Positions 8,191-13,590 of a stretch of DNA of 37,581 nt are shown in pieces. The notes under the pieces are model-generated. The model made no database searches and was not told where the DNA came from. It was given only the letters and a program-made list of their open reading frames with translations. Position 1 is the first letter of the stretch. Each line of letters begins with the position of its first letter. A program made the translations under genes and the position numbers. Source of the DNA: a virus. Location: positions 1 to 37,581 of IMG/VR virus record IMGVR_UViG_3300012351_000018; one strand, given 5' to 3'.

Positions 8191-8733
8191 GTGACGGGAA
8201 CCGTATTCCCCACGTGGACCGCTAACCAGATCGTTCCCGCCCGGGGTCTTAACTCCATTTCCTCGATCTCCGCGTGGAAACTCGCGGACACTTCCAAGAT
8301 AAGCAACGTCACTGTTGCCGCTGACCCTGATCTAGTAGTAGACACGGGCATCGGCGTGTACATCCTGGAAGCGTTCATAAACTTCTTCGCCCCCAGCGCG
8401 GCAACAGCAGGGGGTTCGGCAGGGGATATCAAAGTAGGATTTTCGCTCACCACGTCCACTACCCTGGTCTTCAGTAACTGGATCGGACAGGGCCAGGGAA
8501 CGGCCGCACTGACGGACTTCCGTGGGATGGGTCGGTCCGTGGACGGGACAACCCAGCCTTTCGGAGGAGCCGGGGTTGCGGGATCAGGGAACTTCCAAAC
8601 CGTCTCGTTCAACGGCATGTTTCAGCCTGCGGTACCAGGAACCCTGAGCCTCGTGTGGGCCCAGAACATTTCGAACCCGTTGGCCACGGTTGTCCGTCGC
8701 GGAAGTTGGCTCAAAATCACCCAGGTGGCGTAA
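8191..8733 (+). CDS. Tail-associated or receptor-binding protein, paralog 2
   Basis: 180 residues from a GTG at 8191 after GAAGGAG. It shares with the preceding gene the leader (FPxWxAxQ), the central GQGTAAxTDFRGMGxSxDGT, a GNFQ-or-NFQGVFFNGM-like strand, and the ending SWLKxTQVA. It differs by an Ala/Ser/Gly-rich insertion (about residues 68-78, PSAATAGGSAGD) and by different strands, as expected from tandem duplication followed by divergence of binding loops. No SD-less overlap with its neighbour, so the two can be made at different levels. Confidence 0.6.
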   Translation: MTGTVFPTWTANQIVPARGLNSISSISAWKLADTSKISNVTVAADPDLVVDTGIGVYILEAFINFFAPSAATAGGSAGDIKVGFSLTTSTTLVFSNWIGQGQGTAALTDFRGMGRSVDGTTQPFGGAGVAGSGNFQTVSFNGMFQPAVPGTLSLVWAQNISNPLATVVRRGSWLKITQVA

Positions 8734-8796
8734 GATCTATCCTCGTTCGGGGCAGCGAACCTTGATCAAGACGCTGATGGACAACTGGGAGAAATC

Positions 8797-9045
8797 ATGG
8801 CCAACACTGTCAACTCGACCACGTACGACTTTACGTTCACCTCGGAGGACTCCGACGAGGGGACCGACACCGGGGAGTGGTCGGTGGACGCGATCCAGAC
8901 CGGCATGACCGACGACATGGCTAACGCGCTGCTCACTGCCGTTCTCAACCTCGGCTGGGGCCCCGATGCGGACGTGACTGTCAGTTGCGTTAAGCACGTG
9001 ACGACCGACAATGTCACTAGCTCCCAGGGCGGCCCGTTCGCCTAG
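8797..9045 (+). CDS. Small acidic protein of unknown function
   Basis: 82 residues, ATG at 8797 preceded by GGGAGAAATC. Very acidic N-terminal half (SEDSDEGTDTGEW). One cysteine (VSCVKHV), no membrane segment, no signal peptide. It is the last rightward gene before a short convergent minus-strand gene; their stop codons overlap at 9042-9045. No family recognised. Position suggests a virion or late-accessory role. Confidence 0.6.
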   Translation: MANTVNSTTYDFTFTSEDSDEGTDTGEWSVDAIQTGMTDDMANALLTAVLNLGWGPDADVTVSCVKHVTTDNVTSSQGGPFA

Positions 9046-9209
9046 GCGGCGGCAGCCTCGCCCGGGGGAACAGGGGCAGGGAGAGTAGCAGGCACAGGAA
9101 GCACCGTGGCCGGGGGTCGCGGTGCTTCCGCATTTTCTGCGGAGTAGACCGAGAATAGGGCCGTGGCCAGGACAAATGCTGCTACCGCGATAGGTCGTGC
9201 TGCCTTCAC
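9042..9209 (-). CDS. Small exported Pro/Ala-rich protein (antisense in the late block)
   Basis: A 55-residue gene that is easy to miss. On the minus strand, GAGGAGACGG lies seven bases before a GTG at 9209-9207, then MKAARPIAVAAFVLATALFS gives a good signal peptide or membrane anchor (basic n-region, hydrophobic core), followed by AENAEAP as a possible cleavage region. The mature part is Pro/Ala/Val-rich (VLPVPATLPAPVPPG) and ends in Ala residues. It converges with the plus-strand gene at 8797, overlapping stops by a few bases, and sits beside the lysin gene. Strong SD plus a clean signal peptide argue it is real. Function unknown; an envelope-acting accessory or lysis modulator is possible. 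Confidence 0.6.
   Translation of the reverse strand: MKAARPIAVAAFVLATALFSVYSAENAEAPRPPATVLPVPATLPAPVPPGEAAAA
9097..9129. terminator. Stem-loop inside the antisense gene, possible terminator of the tail operon
   Basis: Perfect arms GGAAGCACC (9097-9105) and GGTGCTTCC (9121-9129), extended by a further G-C pair, with a loop of about 13 bases. It follows the last rightward tail gene by about 50 bases. There is no U tract, which is common for actinobacterial terminators. It lies within the coding part of the minus-strand gene, so it could also be coincidental coding structure. Confidence 0.4.
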
Positions 9210-9230
9210 GTTCCGTCTCCTCGATGTAGT

Positions 9231-9262
9231 GAGGCCACGTTCCCTTCCCAGAACGTGGCCTC
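9231..9262. terminator. Perfect 12-bp hairpin between antisense gene and lysin
   Basis: GAGGCCACGTTC (9231-9242) and GAACGTGGCCTC (9251-9262) are exact reverse complements with an 8-base loop. No gene covers this stretch. It ends about 120 bases before the lysin start and 20 bases upstream of the antisense gene start, so it could terminate rightward tail transcription, insulate the two divergent genes, or bind a dimeric protein. No T run on either side. Confidence 0.6.
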
Positions 9263-9307
9263 GGATACGCAGTGTACCCGCCGGTACTAGATTCCGTTGG
9301 CCTGGGG

Positions 9308-9338
9308 TTGGACTAAACCAGTACAGGGGTTACCCTGT
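9308..9338 (+). promoter_or_regulatory. Possible lysis-gene promoter with inverted repeat
   Basis: TTGGAC (9308-9313), a 17-base spacer, and TACCCT (9331-9336) resemble a sigma-70-type promoter facing the lysin. The -10 region lies within an inverted repeat ACAGGG-GTTA-CCCTGT (9323-9338), which could be an operator. The stretch 9263-9381 holds no gene. Confidence 0.3.
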
Positions 9339-9381
9339 GCTACAAGCAAAAACCCCCATTTGCCGGATTGAGGCAGGCTTC

Positions 9382-10284
9382 ATGACCACGATCATCAATG
9401 GCGTTGACTACGCTTGGACCCACCCTGGCGGGGCAGCGCTCAAGGCAGCGGACATGCACTTCGCGTGCAGGTATCTCAGCCCGGACATCAAGAAGAACAT
9501 TTCCCGCACCGAGGCGGACGATCTCGCTTACCACGGTCTGTGGTCGGTAGTCGTGTGGGAGTCAACCGCCTCCCGTGCAGGCGCCGGACGAGCGGCCGGT
9601 ATCGCGGACGCTCAGACAGCGCTGATCCAGGCTCGCACGGCCGGTCTGCCGGAGGGCCGACCGATCTACTTCGCAGTGGACTTCGACGCCAACCCGGCGG
9701 CCGTGGCCCCGTACTTCCAGGGTGTGGCCTCGGTCCTCACCCCGGCCCGTACGGGCGTGTACGGCGGATACCGCGTCGTTAAGGCGCTCATGGACGGCGG
9801 AGTGGCCAAGTGGGGCTGGCAGACCGTCGCATGGTCTGGTGGCCTCTGGGACGCCCGTACGCACATCCGCCAGGACGGTCACACGGTCACCATCAACGGC
9901 GTGAGCTGTGACAAGGACTTCGCCTACGCGGCGGACTACGGGCAGTGGATGCCCGGCAAGACACCCAACACGACTACGGAGAATCCCAACATGGCAGTAA
10001 GCGCAGCCGATGCAGCCGAGATCGCTCAGGCCGTTCTGAACGCGACGGTCACTAGTTCGTTCCGCAAGGACGCGAAAGGCAACCCGGTCAAGATCCCGGT
10101 TTCGTCCTACCTCGATCACATGGACGGCCACTACGACGCGGTCATCAAGGCGATTGCAGCCCTGGCCGGGAAGAACGTGGACACTGCCGTCGTCGTCAAG
10201 GCCGTTCAGACCGCGATCGCTGCGTCTGTCATCAAGGTCCACGTGGACGTCACGGAGCCTGTCGTTCCCGGGGGTGCCGCGTGA
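9382..10284 (+). CDS. Endolysin, DUF1906 glycoside-hydrolase-like domain
   Basis: 300 residues. Although the frame is open upstream to 9163, the start is the ATG at 9382 after GAGGCAGG. Residues 1-200 form a TIM-barrel-like DUF1906 domain, seen in many Streptomyces phage lysins: VDYAWTHPGG, ADMHFACRYLSPDIKKN, SVVVWE, IYFAVDFDANP, GVYGGYRVV, and DFAYAADYGQW. The acidic residues in VVWE and AVDFD are candidate catalytic ones. The remaining 100 residues (MAVSAADAAEIAQAVLNATV onward) are helical and Ala/Val-rich and may bind the wall or multimerise. There is no signal peptide, so release should need the holin encoded directly downstream (4-base overlap). Confidence 0.85.
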   Translation: MTTIINGVDYAWTHPGGAALKAADMHFACRYLSPDIKKNISRTEADDLAYHGLWSVVVWESTASRAGAGRAAGIADAQTALIQARTAGLPEGRPIYFAVDFDANPAAVAPYFQGVASVLTPARTGVYGGYRVVKALMDGGVAKWGWQTVAWSGGLWDARTHIRQDGHTVTINGVSCDKDFAYAADYGQWMPGKTPNTTTENPNMAVSAADAAEIAQAVLNATVTSSFRKDAKGNPVKIPVSSYLDHMDGHYDAVIKAIAALAGKNVDTAVVVKAVQTAIAASVIKVHVDVTEPVVPGGAA

Positions 10285-10526
10285 AGGCTCCCGCGATCGA
10301 GGCCAAGGTGAAAATGTCCACCTTGGCGGCGGCCATGGCCAGCGTCGCGGTAGCGCTCCTGAACGACATCGAGAACAACCACGCGCTTCTGGGGCCGATC
10401 CCAGGAGTGTGGCAGTCAGTGATCCTGATCGCTGTGCCCCCGCTGGGTACCTTCCTCGCGGGGTACGCGGCCCAGCACACACCCCGAACCACCCCGAGCG
10501 AGCACGCGGGAAACGTGAAGGGATAG
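10281..10526 (+). CDS. Holin
   Basis: 81 residues starting at a GTG that overlaps the lysin stop. Two predicted membrane segments: MSTLAAAMASVAVALL (residues 12-27) and SVILIAVPPLGTFLAGYAA (about 46-64). The tail is polar (HTPRTTPSEHAGNVKG). Small size, two segments, hydrophilic C-terminus and coupling to the lysin gene make a pore-forming holin the natural call. AGYAA-(P/Q)HT is recurrent in Streptomyces phage holins. Confidence 0.78.
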   Translation: MKAPAIEAKVKMSTLAAAMASVAVALLNDIENNHALLGPIPGVWQSVILIAVPPLGTFLAGYAAQHTPRTTPSEHAGNVKG

Positions 10527-10532
10527 TGAAAA

Positions 10533-10838
10533 ATGAATCAGGCTGCGACCGATCCCCTGACTTATCTGGTAAATGTGGGAGTACTTGGCGTCGTCCTGGT
10601 TCTCTGGCTCACCGGTATGATCACTGGGAAGAAGGAACTAGACCGGGCTACTGACAGGGCAGGCGAATGGCGATCACAGTACGAGCGGGAAGTAGCGGCC
10701 CATCGGCTCACACTTCAGGCACTAGAACGGGAGCGGGACCGTATGGACGCGACTACGGAGTCAGGGCGCACCGTCACCGCGCTCCTGGCCGTCCTCGCTC
10801 CCCATTCGATCCCCTCGTCCGGGGGTGGCGCGTTGTGA
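10533..10838 (+). CDS. Single-span membrane protein with coiled coil, second holin or holin partner
   Basis: 101 residues. One membrane segment (TYLVNVGVLGVVLVLWLTGMI, residues 9-29) is followed by a charged helix rich in Glu/Arg (GKKELDRATDRAGEWRSQYE, LQALERERDRMD) that should form a coiled coil, and a short Gly/Ser tail. Proteins of this build follow the holin in many actinophages and are often listed as holins or lysis accessory proteins. It could be a pinholin, an antiholin, or a tail-side accessory; the sequence does not decide. Confidence 0.55.
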   Translation: MNQAATDPLTYLVNVGVLGVVLVLWLTGMITGKKELDRATDRAGEWRSQYEREVAAHRLTLQALERERDRMDATTESGRTVTALLAVLAPHSIPSSGGGAL

Positions 10839-11056
10839 TCCATCGGAGGCTTCGGAAGAAGAAGGGCAAGGCCGTTGACAGGGAACTGCAAGCGGCCAAA
10901 CTCCTGACCTCCGTTTCCAGCCTCCGGGCCCAGCGCGAGTACCGTACCTCCGTGGATCGCCTCGCACAGTCAAAGAAGGTCGCATCCACCCTGGCGTTCC
11001 AGAACGCCATCCTGGAACGCACCGCGCAGGCTTCCCACAACGGACGCAGGCGCTGA
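10835..11056 (+). CDS. Small basic protein ending the lysis operon
   Basis: 73 residues. The true start is the GTG at 10835, overlapping the previous stop (GTGA); the frame is open further upstream only as a shadow. Strongly basic N-terminus (IHRRLRKKKGKAVDR) and a helical body with Arg/Gln/Ser (SSLRAQREYRTSVDRLAQ), ending HNGRRR. Similar small basic helical proteins occupy the same place after holins in many Streptomyces phages. No function is known to me. It is the last late rightward gene, followed by a strong terminator. Confidence 0.6.
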   Translation: MIHRRLRKKKGKAVDRELQAAKLLTSVSSLRAQREYRTSVDRLAQSKKVASTLAFQNAILERTAQASHNGRRR

Positions 11057-11084
11057 TAAGCTCATAGTGGTGAGTGGGTACAGA

Positions 11085-11118
11085 GAAGGGCCAGGAGAGT
11101 CAAATCCCCTGGCCCTTC
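11085..11118. terminator. Bidirectional terminator between late rightward and early leftward blocks
   Basis: GAAGGGCCAGG (11085-11095) and CCTGGCCCTTC (11108-11118) form an exact 11-bp stem with a 12-base loop. It lies in the only gap between two converging gene blocks (rightward stop 11056, leftward stop 11130), so it can end transcription from both sides. Confidence 0.8.
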
Positions 11119-11129
11119 GGCGTGTGCGG

Positions 11130-11303
11130 CTACTTCTTGCGGTGCGTCGCTTCGTAGTTGGCGATCGCGGGGTACCTTACCGGCTCGTGTACCGCTCCGG
11201 ACCACTGGGCCTCGAATGAGTCCGCGAGATCCTGGCTCTCCTCCGCAGAGGGGTGCGGCCCGGGGCCGATAGGTTCCGGTGAGGGTGCGGCGTGCTTGGC
11301 CAT
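11130..11303 (-). CDS. Small hydrophilic protein, last gene of the leftward block
   Basis: 57 residues (MAKHAAPSPEPIGPGPHPSA through ANYEATHRKK). ATG at 11303-11301 with GAGGAG seven bases upstream (11309-11314). The sequence is Pro/Ala/Glu-rich in its first half and has a likely helix near EESQDLADSFEAQW. No cysteine, no membrane segment. Codon use matches its neighbours. Unknown function; phage-specific accessory protein. Confidence 0.7.
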   Translation of the reverse strand: MAKHAAPSPEPIGPGPHPSAEESQDLADSFEAQWSGAVHEPVRYPAIANYEATHRKK

Positions 11304-11313
11304 GGTTGCTCCT

Positions 11314-11463
11314 CTAACGGGCGTTGACTCTCTGGCATACGCGGATGGTCGTCGGTGTCGTTCGGGGGCCCACAGCGGCCCCCTGTTCCTGTACCGCTGC
11401 GATCCCCAGGGCTGTTCCCCCGATCAGTACCGCAGCGGTAACCGTCATGGCCCAGCCTTTCAT
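11314..11463 (-). CDS. Small membrane or exported protein (49 aa)
   Basis: MKGWAMTVTAAVLIGGTALG opens the protein: a single hydrophobic segment at residues 5-23, then AAVQEQGAAVGPR and a short polar tail with one cysteine (IRVCQRVNAR). ATG at 11463-11461 after GGGGGAG. It could be a signal-peptide protein or a single-span membrane protein with a periplasm-facing tail. It follows another membrane microprotein (11472-11591) by a few bases, so both are probably made together. Confidence 0.65.
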   Translation of the reverse strand: MKGWAMTVTAAVLIGGTALGIAAVQEQGAAVGPRTTPTTIRVCQRVNAR

Positions 11464-11471
11464 GGCTCCCC

Positions 11472-11591
11472 CTACGGGGCCCCGGTCACATGAGCGGCCG
11501 GGGCCGGGTTGATGGTCTGGTAGGTGGTGTGGTGCGGAAGGACGATCAGGAGAGCGAAGAGGAACGCCATCATCGGTATAAGCGGGTTCAT
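11472..11591 (-). CDS. Tiny membrane protein (39 aa)
   Basis: The peptide starts MNPLIPMMAFLFALLIVLPH, a strong hydrophobic helix of about 17 residues, followed by a short hydrophilic end (HTTYQTINPAPAAHVTGAP). ATG at 11591-11589 with GAGAGGGGC about 9 bases upstream. The stop is 8 bases before the next start. Size and composition are those of phage membrane microproteins, a class that includes superinfection exclusion and lysis modulators; nothing specific points to a role. Confidence 0.6.
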   Translation of the reverse strand: MNPLIPMMAFLFALLIVLPHHTTYQTINPAPAAHVTGAP

Positions 11592-11606
11592 GTCGTCCAG
11601 CCCCTC

Positions 11607-11909
11607 TCATGCAGCCATCAGGATGCGGGCCGCAGCGGTGTGGTAGCAGCGGATTCCCCTCAGACCAGCCTTGCAGTTGCAAGCGTTCGCGGTGGTGAGG
11701 TGCAGCTCGGTGCCGTCCGTGGACACGGTCCGGAAGATGATGCTGCGGAGGGGGACGATTCCGCCATCGGTGATTAGTTCCGCCGCGTCCTCAAGCTGAG
11801 AAGCCTTGAACTCTGCCAGGTCCGGCAGGGGCTTCGGTGCCGGGAGAACCTCGGTGCCGCGGCGACGGTTCCGGATGATCTGGCGTTCGGTGCGGGATTT
11901 GGCGTTCAT
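11607..11909 (-). CDS. SWIM-type zinc-finger protein
   Basis: 100 residues. The C-terminal part carries ACNCKAGLRGIRCYHTAAA: Cys-x-Cys, seven residues, Cys-x-His, i.e. the CxCx(n)CxH pattern of the SWIM zinc finger, which binds DNA or proteins. The N-terminal 35 residues are basic (SRTERQIIRNRRRGTEVLP) and could contact nucleic acid. The middle has a small beta region (IIFRTVSTDGTELHLTTA). ATG at 11909 after GAGGGGAAAACGAA. It has its own promoter directly upstream (11942-11970). SWIM proteins occur in many actinophage early regions; the cellular role is not known to me. Confidence 0.72.
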   Translation of the reverse strand: MNAKSRTERQIIRNRRRGTEVLPAPKPLPDLAEFKASQLEDAAELITDGGIVPLRSIIFRTVSTDGTELHLTTANACNCKAGLRGIRCYHTAAARILMAA

Positions 11910-11941
11910 TTCGTTTTCCCCTCGTCGTTTTCTTCTCTTAC

Positions 11942-11970
11942 AGAGTACACGACGTGACTATGATTGTCTA
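11942..11970 (-). promoter_or_regulatory. Leftward promoter TAGACA-17-TACTCT
   Basis: On the minus strand, TAGACA (11970-11965), exactly 17 bases, then TACTCT (11947-11942), with the SWIM gene starting about 32 bases after the -10 box. A terminator for the preceding gene lies just upstream (11982-12011), so the gene needs its own promoter. Box and spacing match the promoter at 12347-12375. Confidence 0.6.
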
Positions 11971-11981
11971 CCCCTGCCTAG

Positions 11982-12011
11982 AAAAAAGTCCCCGCCGGAA
12001 CGGGGACTTTC
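11982..12011 (-). terminator. Rho-independent terminator after the 12017 gene
   Basis: Minus strand: AAAGTCCCCG, loop TTCCGG, CGGGGACTTT followed by further T residues (six Ts in a row including the stem end). Stem of 10 bp with a 6-base loop immediately downstream of the TGA of the gene at 12017-12289. It is the most classical terminator in the window. Confidence 0.88.
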
Positions 12012-12016
12012 AGGGT

Positions 12017-12289
12017 TCAGCGGGTCGCGCCCTTTACAGCGTCTCCCAGCCACATCAGCGCAGTGTCTGCGTCTTCCATCTTGAAAGCGCGCAGCGCCCT
12101 CGCCAGGTTGTCCGCCACACCCCGGCGGTACTTGGGGCCGTAGACGATGGACGAAAGGAGATCGTATCGGACCGTTCCCAGGATCGCGGCAGAGGTGACG
12201 TCCGTGCCGTACTCGGAGGACTTGACCGTGGCGGGCATGACCGCCGCCTGGCGGGCGAACCACTGCTCTACCTGGTGGGATGCGATCAT
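12017..12289 (-). CDS. Hypothetical early protein (90 aa)
   Basis: The ATG at 12289 (MIASHQVEQWFARQ) is chosen because GAGGAG lies 9 bases upstream; an in-frame GTG at 12298 directly abuts the SD and is unlikely. The protein looks helical, with AAVMPATVKSSEYGTDVTSA and an Arg-rich helix (RRGVADNLARALRAFK). No cysteines and no membrane segment. It has its own promoter (12347-12375) and terminator (11982-12011), so it is a monocistronic unit, which suggests a dosage-sensitive early function. No family recognised. Confidence 0.7.
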   Translation of the reverse strand: MIASHQVEQWFARQAAVMPATVKSSEYGTDVTSAAILGTVRYDLLSSIVYGPKYRRGVADNLARALRAFKMEDADTALMWLGDAVKGATR

Positions 12290-12346
12290 TGGAACCACTC
12301 CTCAGAGCGTCGGGGCCGGGCCGGTTGCCCTGTCCTTCTGAGTAAA

Positions 12347-12375
12347 ACTCTACACCCCGTGGCCAGGGCTGTCTA
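12347..12375 (-). promoter_or_regulatory. Leftward promoter TAGACA-17-TAGAGT
   Basis: Minus strand TAGACA (12375-12370), 17-base spacer, TAGAGT (12352-12347). The first three bases of the -35 box are also the stop codon of the upstream 44-residue gene. The predicted start of the transcript is followed by CTCAGAAGGACAG, a 12-base match (TCAGAAGGACAG) to the start region of the rightward promoter at 23544. The downstream gene begins about 50 bases after the start point. Confidence 0.68.
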
Positions 12376-12507
12376 CCTCTGTCCTGAGAAGATTTCGACG
12401 GCCAGGAGGAACAGGAGCGCGGCTCCCATGGCCACCCAGACAGTCACGGCCAGGACGTTGACCGCGTGCCGCTTGAATGCCCACACGAGCGCTCCGATCA
12501 GCATCAT
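12373..12507 (-). CDS. Tiny membrane protein translationally coupled to an Xre regulator
   Basis: 44 residues (MMLIGALVWAFKRHAVNVLA, then VTVWVAMGAALLFLLAVEIF). Two hydrophobic stretches separated by KRH; the second (residues 18-38) is a strong membrane helix. Its ATG overlaps the TGA of the upstream Xre-type gene (CGATGATG), so both are made from one message. A regulator plus a coupled hydrophobic microprotein is an arrangement seen in some immunity or toxin-antitoxin pairs, but no family is recognisable and this is speculation. Confidence 0.6.
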   Translation of the reverse strand: MMLIGALVWAFKRHAVNVLAVTVWVAMGAALLFLLAVEIFSGQR

Positions 12508-12740
12508 CGGTCCATCCCCAGGAGCCGTTGCGGGGTGAGCTTGAGGACGAGGCAGAGATCGGGGATAGCGTCTGCGGACGGCCGCCGGAGGCCAGCCTCC
12601 CAGAACTGGATCGCGTTGGCGGTCAGCCCCATGTGCGTGGCCAGGTCTGCCTGACTCATCCCGTGAGCCACCCGGGCGTCCCGGACGATCACCCCCATAC
12701 GGCGGTAGAACTGTCGCGTGTCGTAGTCAACGGCCTTCAT
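12504..12740 (-). CDS. Xre/Cro-type helix-turn-helix regulator
   Basis: 78 residues with a complete HTH_3 fold: VIVRDARVAHGMSQADLATH (helices 1-2), MGLTANAIQFWEAGLRRPSA (recognition helix), and LCLVLKLTPQRLLGMDR (closing helix), the pattern of Cro/CI-type DNA-binding domains. No C-terminal dimerisation or cleavage domain, so it is Cro-like in size rather than a full CI repressor. ATG at 12740 after GAGGCAG. Candidate targets are the early promoters, several of which share GCTTGACAGCC around their -35 box and one of which holds the inverted repeat AGGGCT-TGAC-AGCCCT. No promoter was obvious immediately upstream; the gap holds a terminator for the preceding gene. Confidence 0.85.
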   Translation of the reverse strand: MKAVDYDTRQFYRRMGVIVRDARVAHGMSQADLATHMGLTANAIQFWEAGLRRPSADAIPDLCLVLKLTPQRLLGMDR

Positions 12741-12780
12741 GCGTCTGCCTCACAGTCTGTGGTATTGCGGGCCGGAAAGG

Positions 12781-12814
12781 GACCCCCGTGTCTGGGTAGA
12801 CAGACACGGGGGTC
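12781..12814 (-). terminator. 14-bp perfect hairpin terminator after the SSB-like gene
   Basis: GACCCCCGTGTCTG (12781-12794), six-base loop, CAGACACGGGGGTC (12801-12814). It starts ten bases after the stop of the leftward gene at 12824. On the minus strand it is followed by CCCTTTCC, a short pyrimidine run. Confidence 0.82.
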
Positions 12815-12823
12815 GAATGGAGA

Positions 12824-13405
12824 CTACGCGAACGGGTTGGTCCCCTGGTGGAGCGGGGCCGGTCCGGCCACGGCGGCCGGGTACTGCGGTGCGACGGGAG
12901 CCGCAGGGGCCGCAGGGGCCGCAGGGGCCGCAGGGGCCGCAGGGGCCGCAGGGGCCGCAGGCTTGTGGGTGCCGTTGATGTACCGAAGGGCTAGCTGAAC
13001 GTCGTCGGCAGTAGGCTCCAGCAGACCCCAGGGGTTGCCCGCGCCTGCCGCCTCGTTGGGCTTGAACAGTCCGAGTCGGCCGAGTACCGGCTGGCCCGTG
13101 GCGATGTTCCCGCGAAGCTGGGTGATCATGCGCTCACCGCTAATGTACATACCCGGGAACACGTTGGTGGCGAACCCTGCCGGTACCGCGTCGATCGTTT
13201 CGACGTCCGCCGTCAGACGGTCGTACATCTGCGGGGGCTGGCCAGGCTTCGAGAAGCGGGTGTTCATCAGGTTCTCTTCGAGCTTGACAGGCTTCACCAG
13301 GAGAAGAATGCCGTTGAGTCCGACCATTTTGGGGAAGACTGACGGGGGTGCGACGGCCACGGTGAAGGGGTTCGGACCGGTGGCCGTAGCGAACGGGGTA
13401 GTCAT
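12824..13405 (-). CDS. Probable single-stranded-DNA-binding-type protein with (AAP)n linker
   Basis: 193 residues. The first 130 residues ([20 protein letters not shown], then [49 protein letters not shown]) are beta-rich with a core like that of an actinophage ssDNA-binding family. Then comes a PAAPAAP-type linker (residues about 148-170) and a short end with GTNPFA. The GTNPF ending repeats the TGPNPF at the N-terminus. A globular core, flexible Pro/Ala linker and conserved tip is the SSB plan, though the tip here is not the acidic DIPF type. It sits downstream of nuclease and helicase genes, has a strong promoter and a transcript beginning with a hairpin, all consistent with an abundant replication protein. 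SSB identity is inferred. Confidence 0.55.
   Translation of the reverse strand: MTTPFATATGPNPFTVAVAPPSVFPKMVGLNGILLLVKPVKLEENLMNTRFSKPGQPPQMYDRLTADVETIDAVPAGFATNVFPGMYISGERMITQLRGNIATGQPVLGRLGLFKPNEAAGAGNPWGLLEPTADDVQLALRYINGTHKPAAPAAPAAPAAPAAPAAPAAPVAPQYPAAVAGPAPLHQGTNPFA
12901..12961 (-). repeat. 9-bp tandem repeat coding the Ala-Ala-Pro linker
   Basis: The unit CCGCAGGGG (plus strand) is repeated six times exactly, with a partial seventh (12901-12961). Each unit encodes Ala-Ala-Pro in the minus-strand SSB-like gene. Because the unit is a multiple of three, slipped-strand changes alter only linker length, so copy number should vary between relatives. Confidence 0.92.
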
Positions 13406-13491
13406 TGTGTTTTCGCTTTCTCTCGTGTCGTTTCGGTTTCCGGAGGGAGAGGGGAAGGTCTAGAAGCTTGCCCCTGCGCTGTCCGGTGGTC

Positions 13492-13530
13492 TAGCAGAGA
13501 GCGAGGGCCCTCACCGCCCGCTCTCTGCTA
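13492..13530 (-). promoter_or_regulatory. 12-bp hairpin at the extreme 5' end of the SSB-like transcript
   Basis: TAGCAGAGAGCG (13492-13503) and CGCTCTCTGCTA (13519-13530) are exact complements with a 15-base loop. The predicted leftward transcript start from the promoter at 13538-13566 falls at about 13531, so this stem would be the first thing transcribed. It may protect the message from decay, or belong to the same class of 5'-end elements as the RNA elements at 18007-18055 and 23584-23696. The stretch 13406-13590 holds no gene; apart from the hairpin and the promoter it is leader sequence with a poor SD (GAGAGAAAG). Confidence 0.65.
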
Positions 13531-13537
13531 CGTCTTA

Positions 13538-13566
13538 TTTATCTCACGCATGTCTGCGGCTGTCAA
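13538..13566 (-). promoter_or_regulatory. Leftward promoter TTGACA-17-GATAAA
   Basis: Minus strand GCTTGACAGCC with TTGACA at 13566-13561, a 17-base spacer and GATAAA at 13543-13538 (an overlapping ATAAAT is one base further). It faces the SSB-like gene, about 130 bases away. The extended -35 context CGCTTGACA matches the promoters at 18089 and 23544. Confidence 0.68.
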
Positions 13567-13590
13567 GCGCTGCCCGCGAGTGACTTCTCG

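Noticed and set aside
9163-9381. Longer N-terminus for the lysin (open frame from 9163)
   Set aside because: The upstream residues are Arg/Pro-rich with no family resemblance, cross a perfect 12-bp hairpin and a promoter-like stretch, and the ATG at 9382 has a proper GAGGCAGG site.
12901-12961. CRISPR-like repeat array
   Set aside because: Nine-base units without spacers, in frame in a coding gene; a coding tandem repeat. No CRISPR array or cas gene was seen anywhere.
13492-13530. Terminator for the nuclease gene at 13591
   Set aside because: It lies beyond the leftward promoter at 13538-13566, so a terminator here would block that promoter's own product; a 5' leader element is more consistent.
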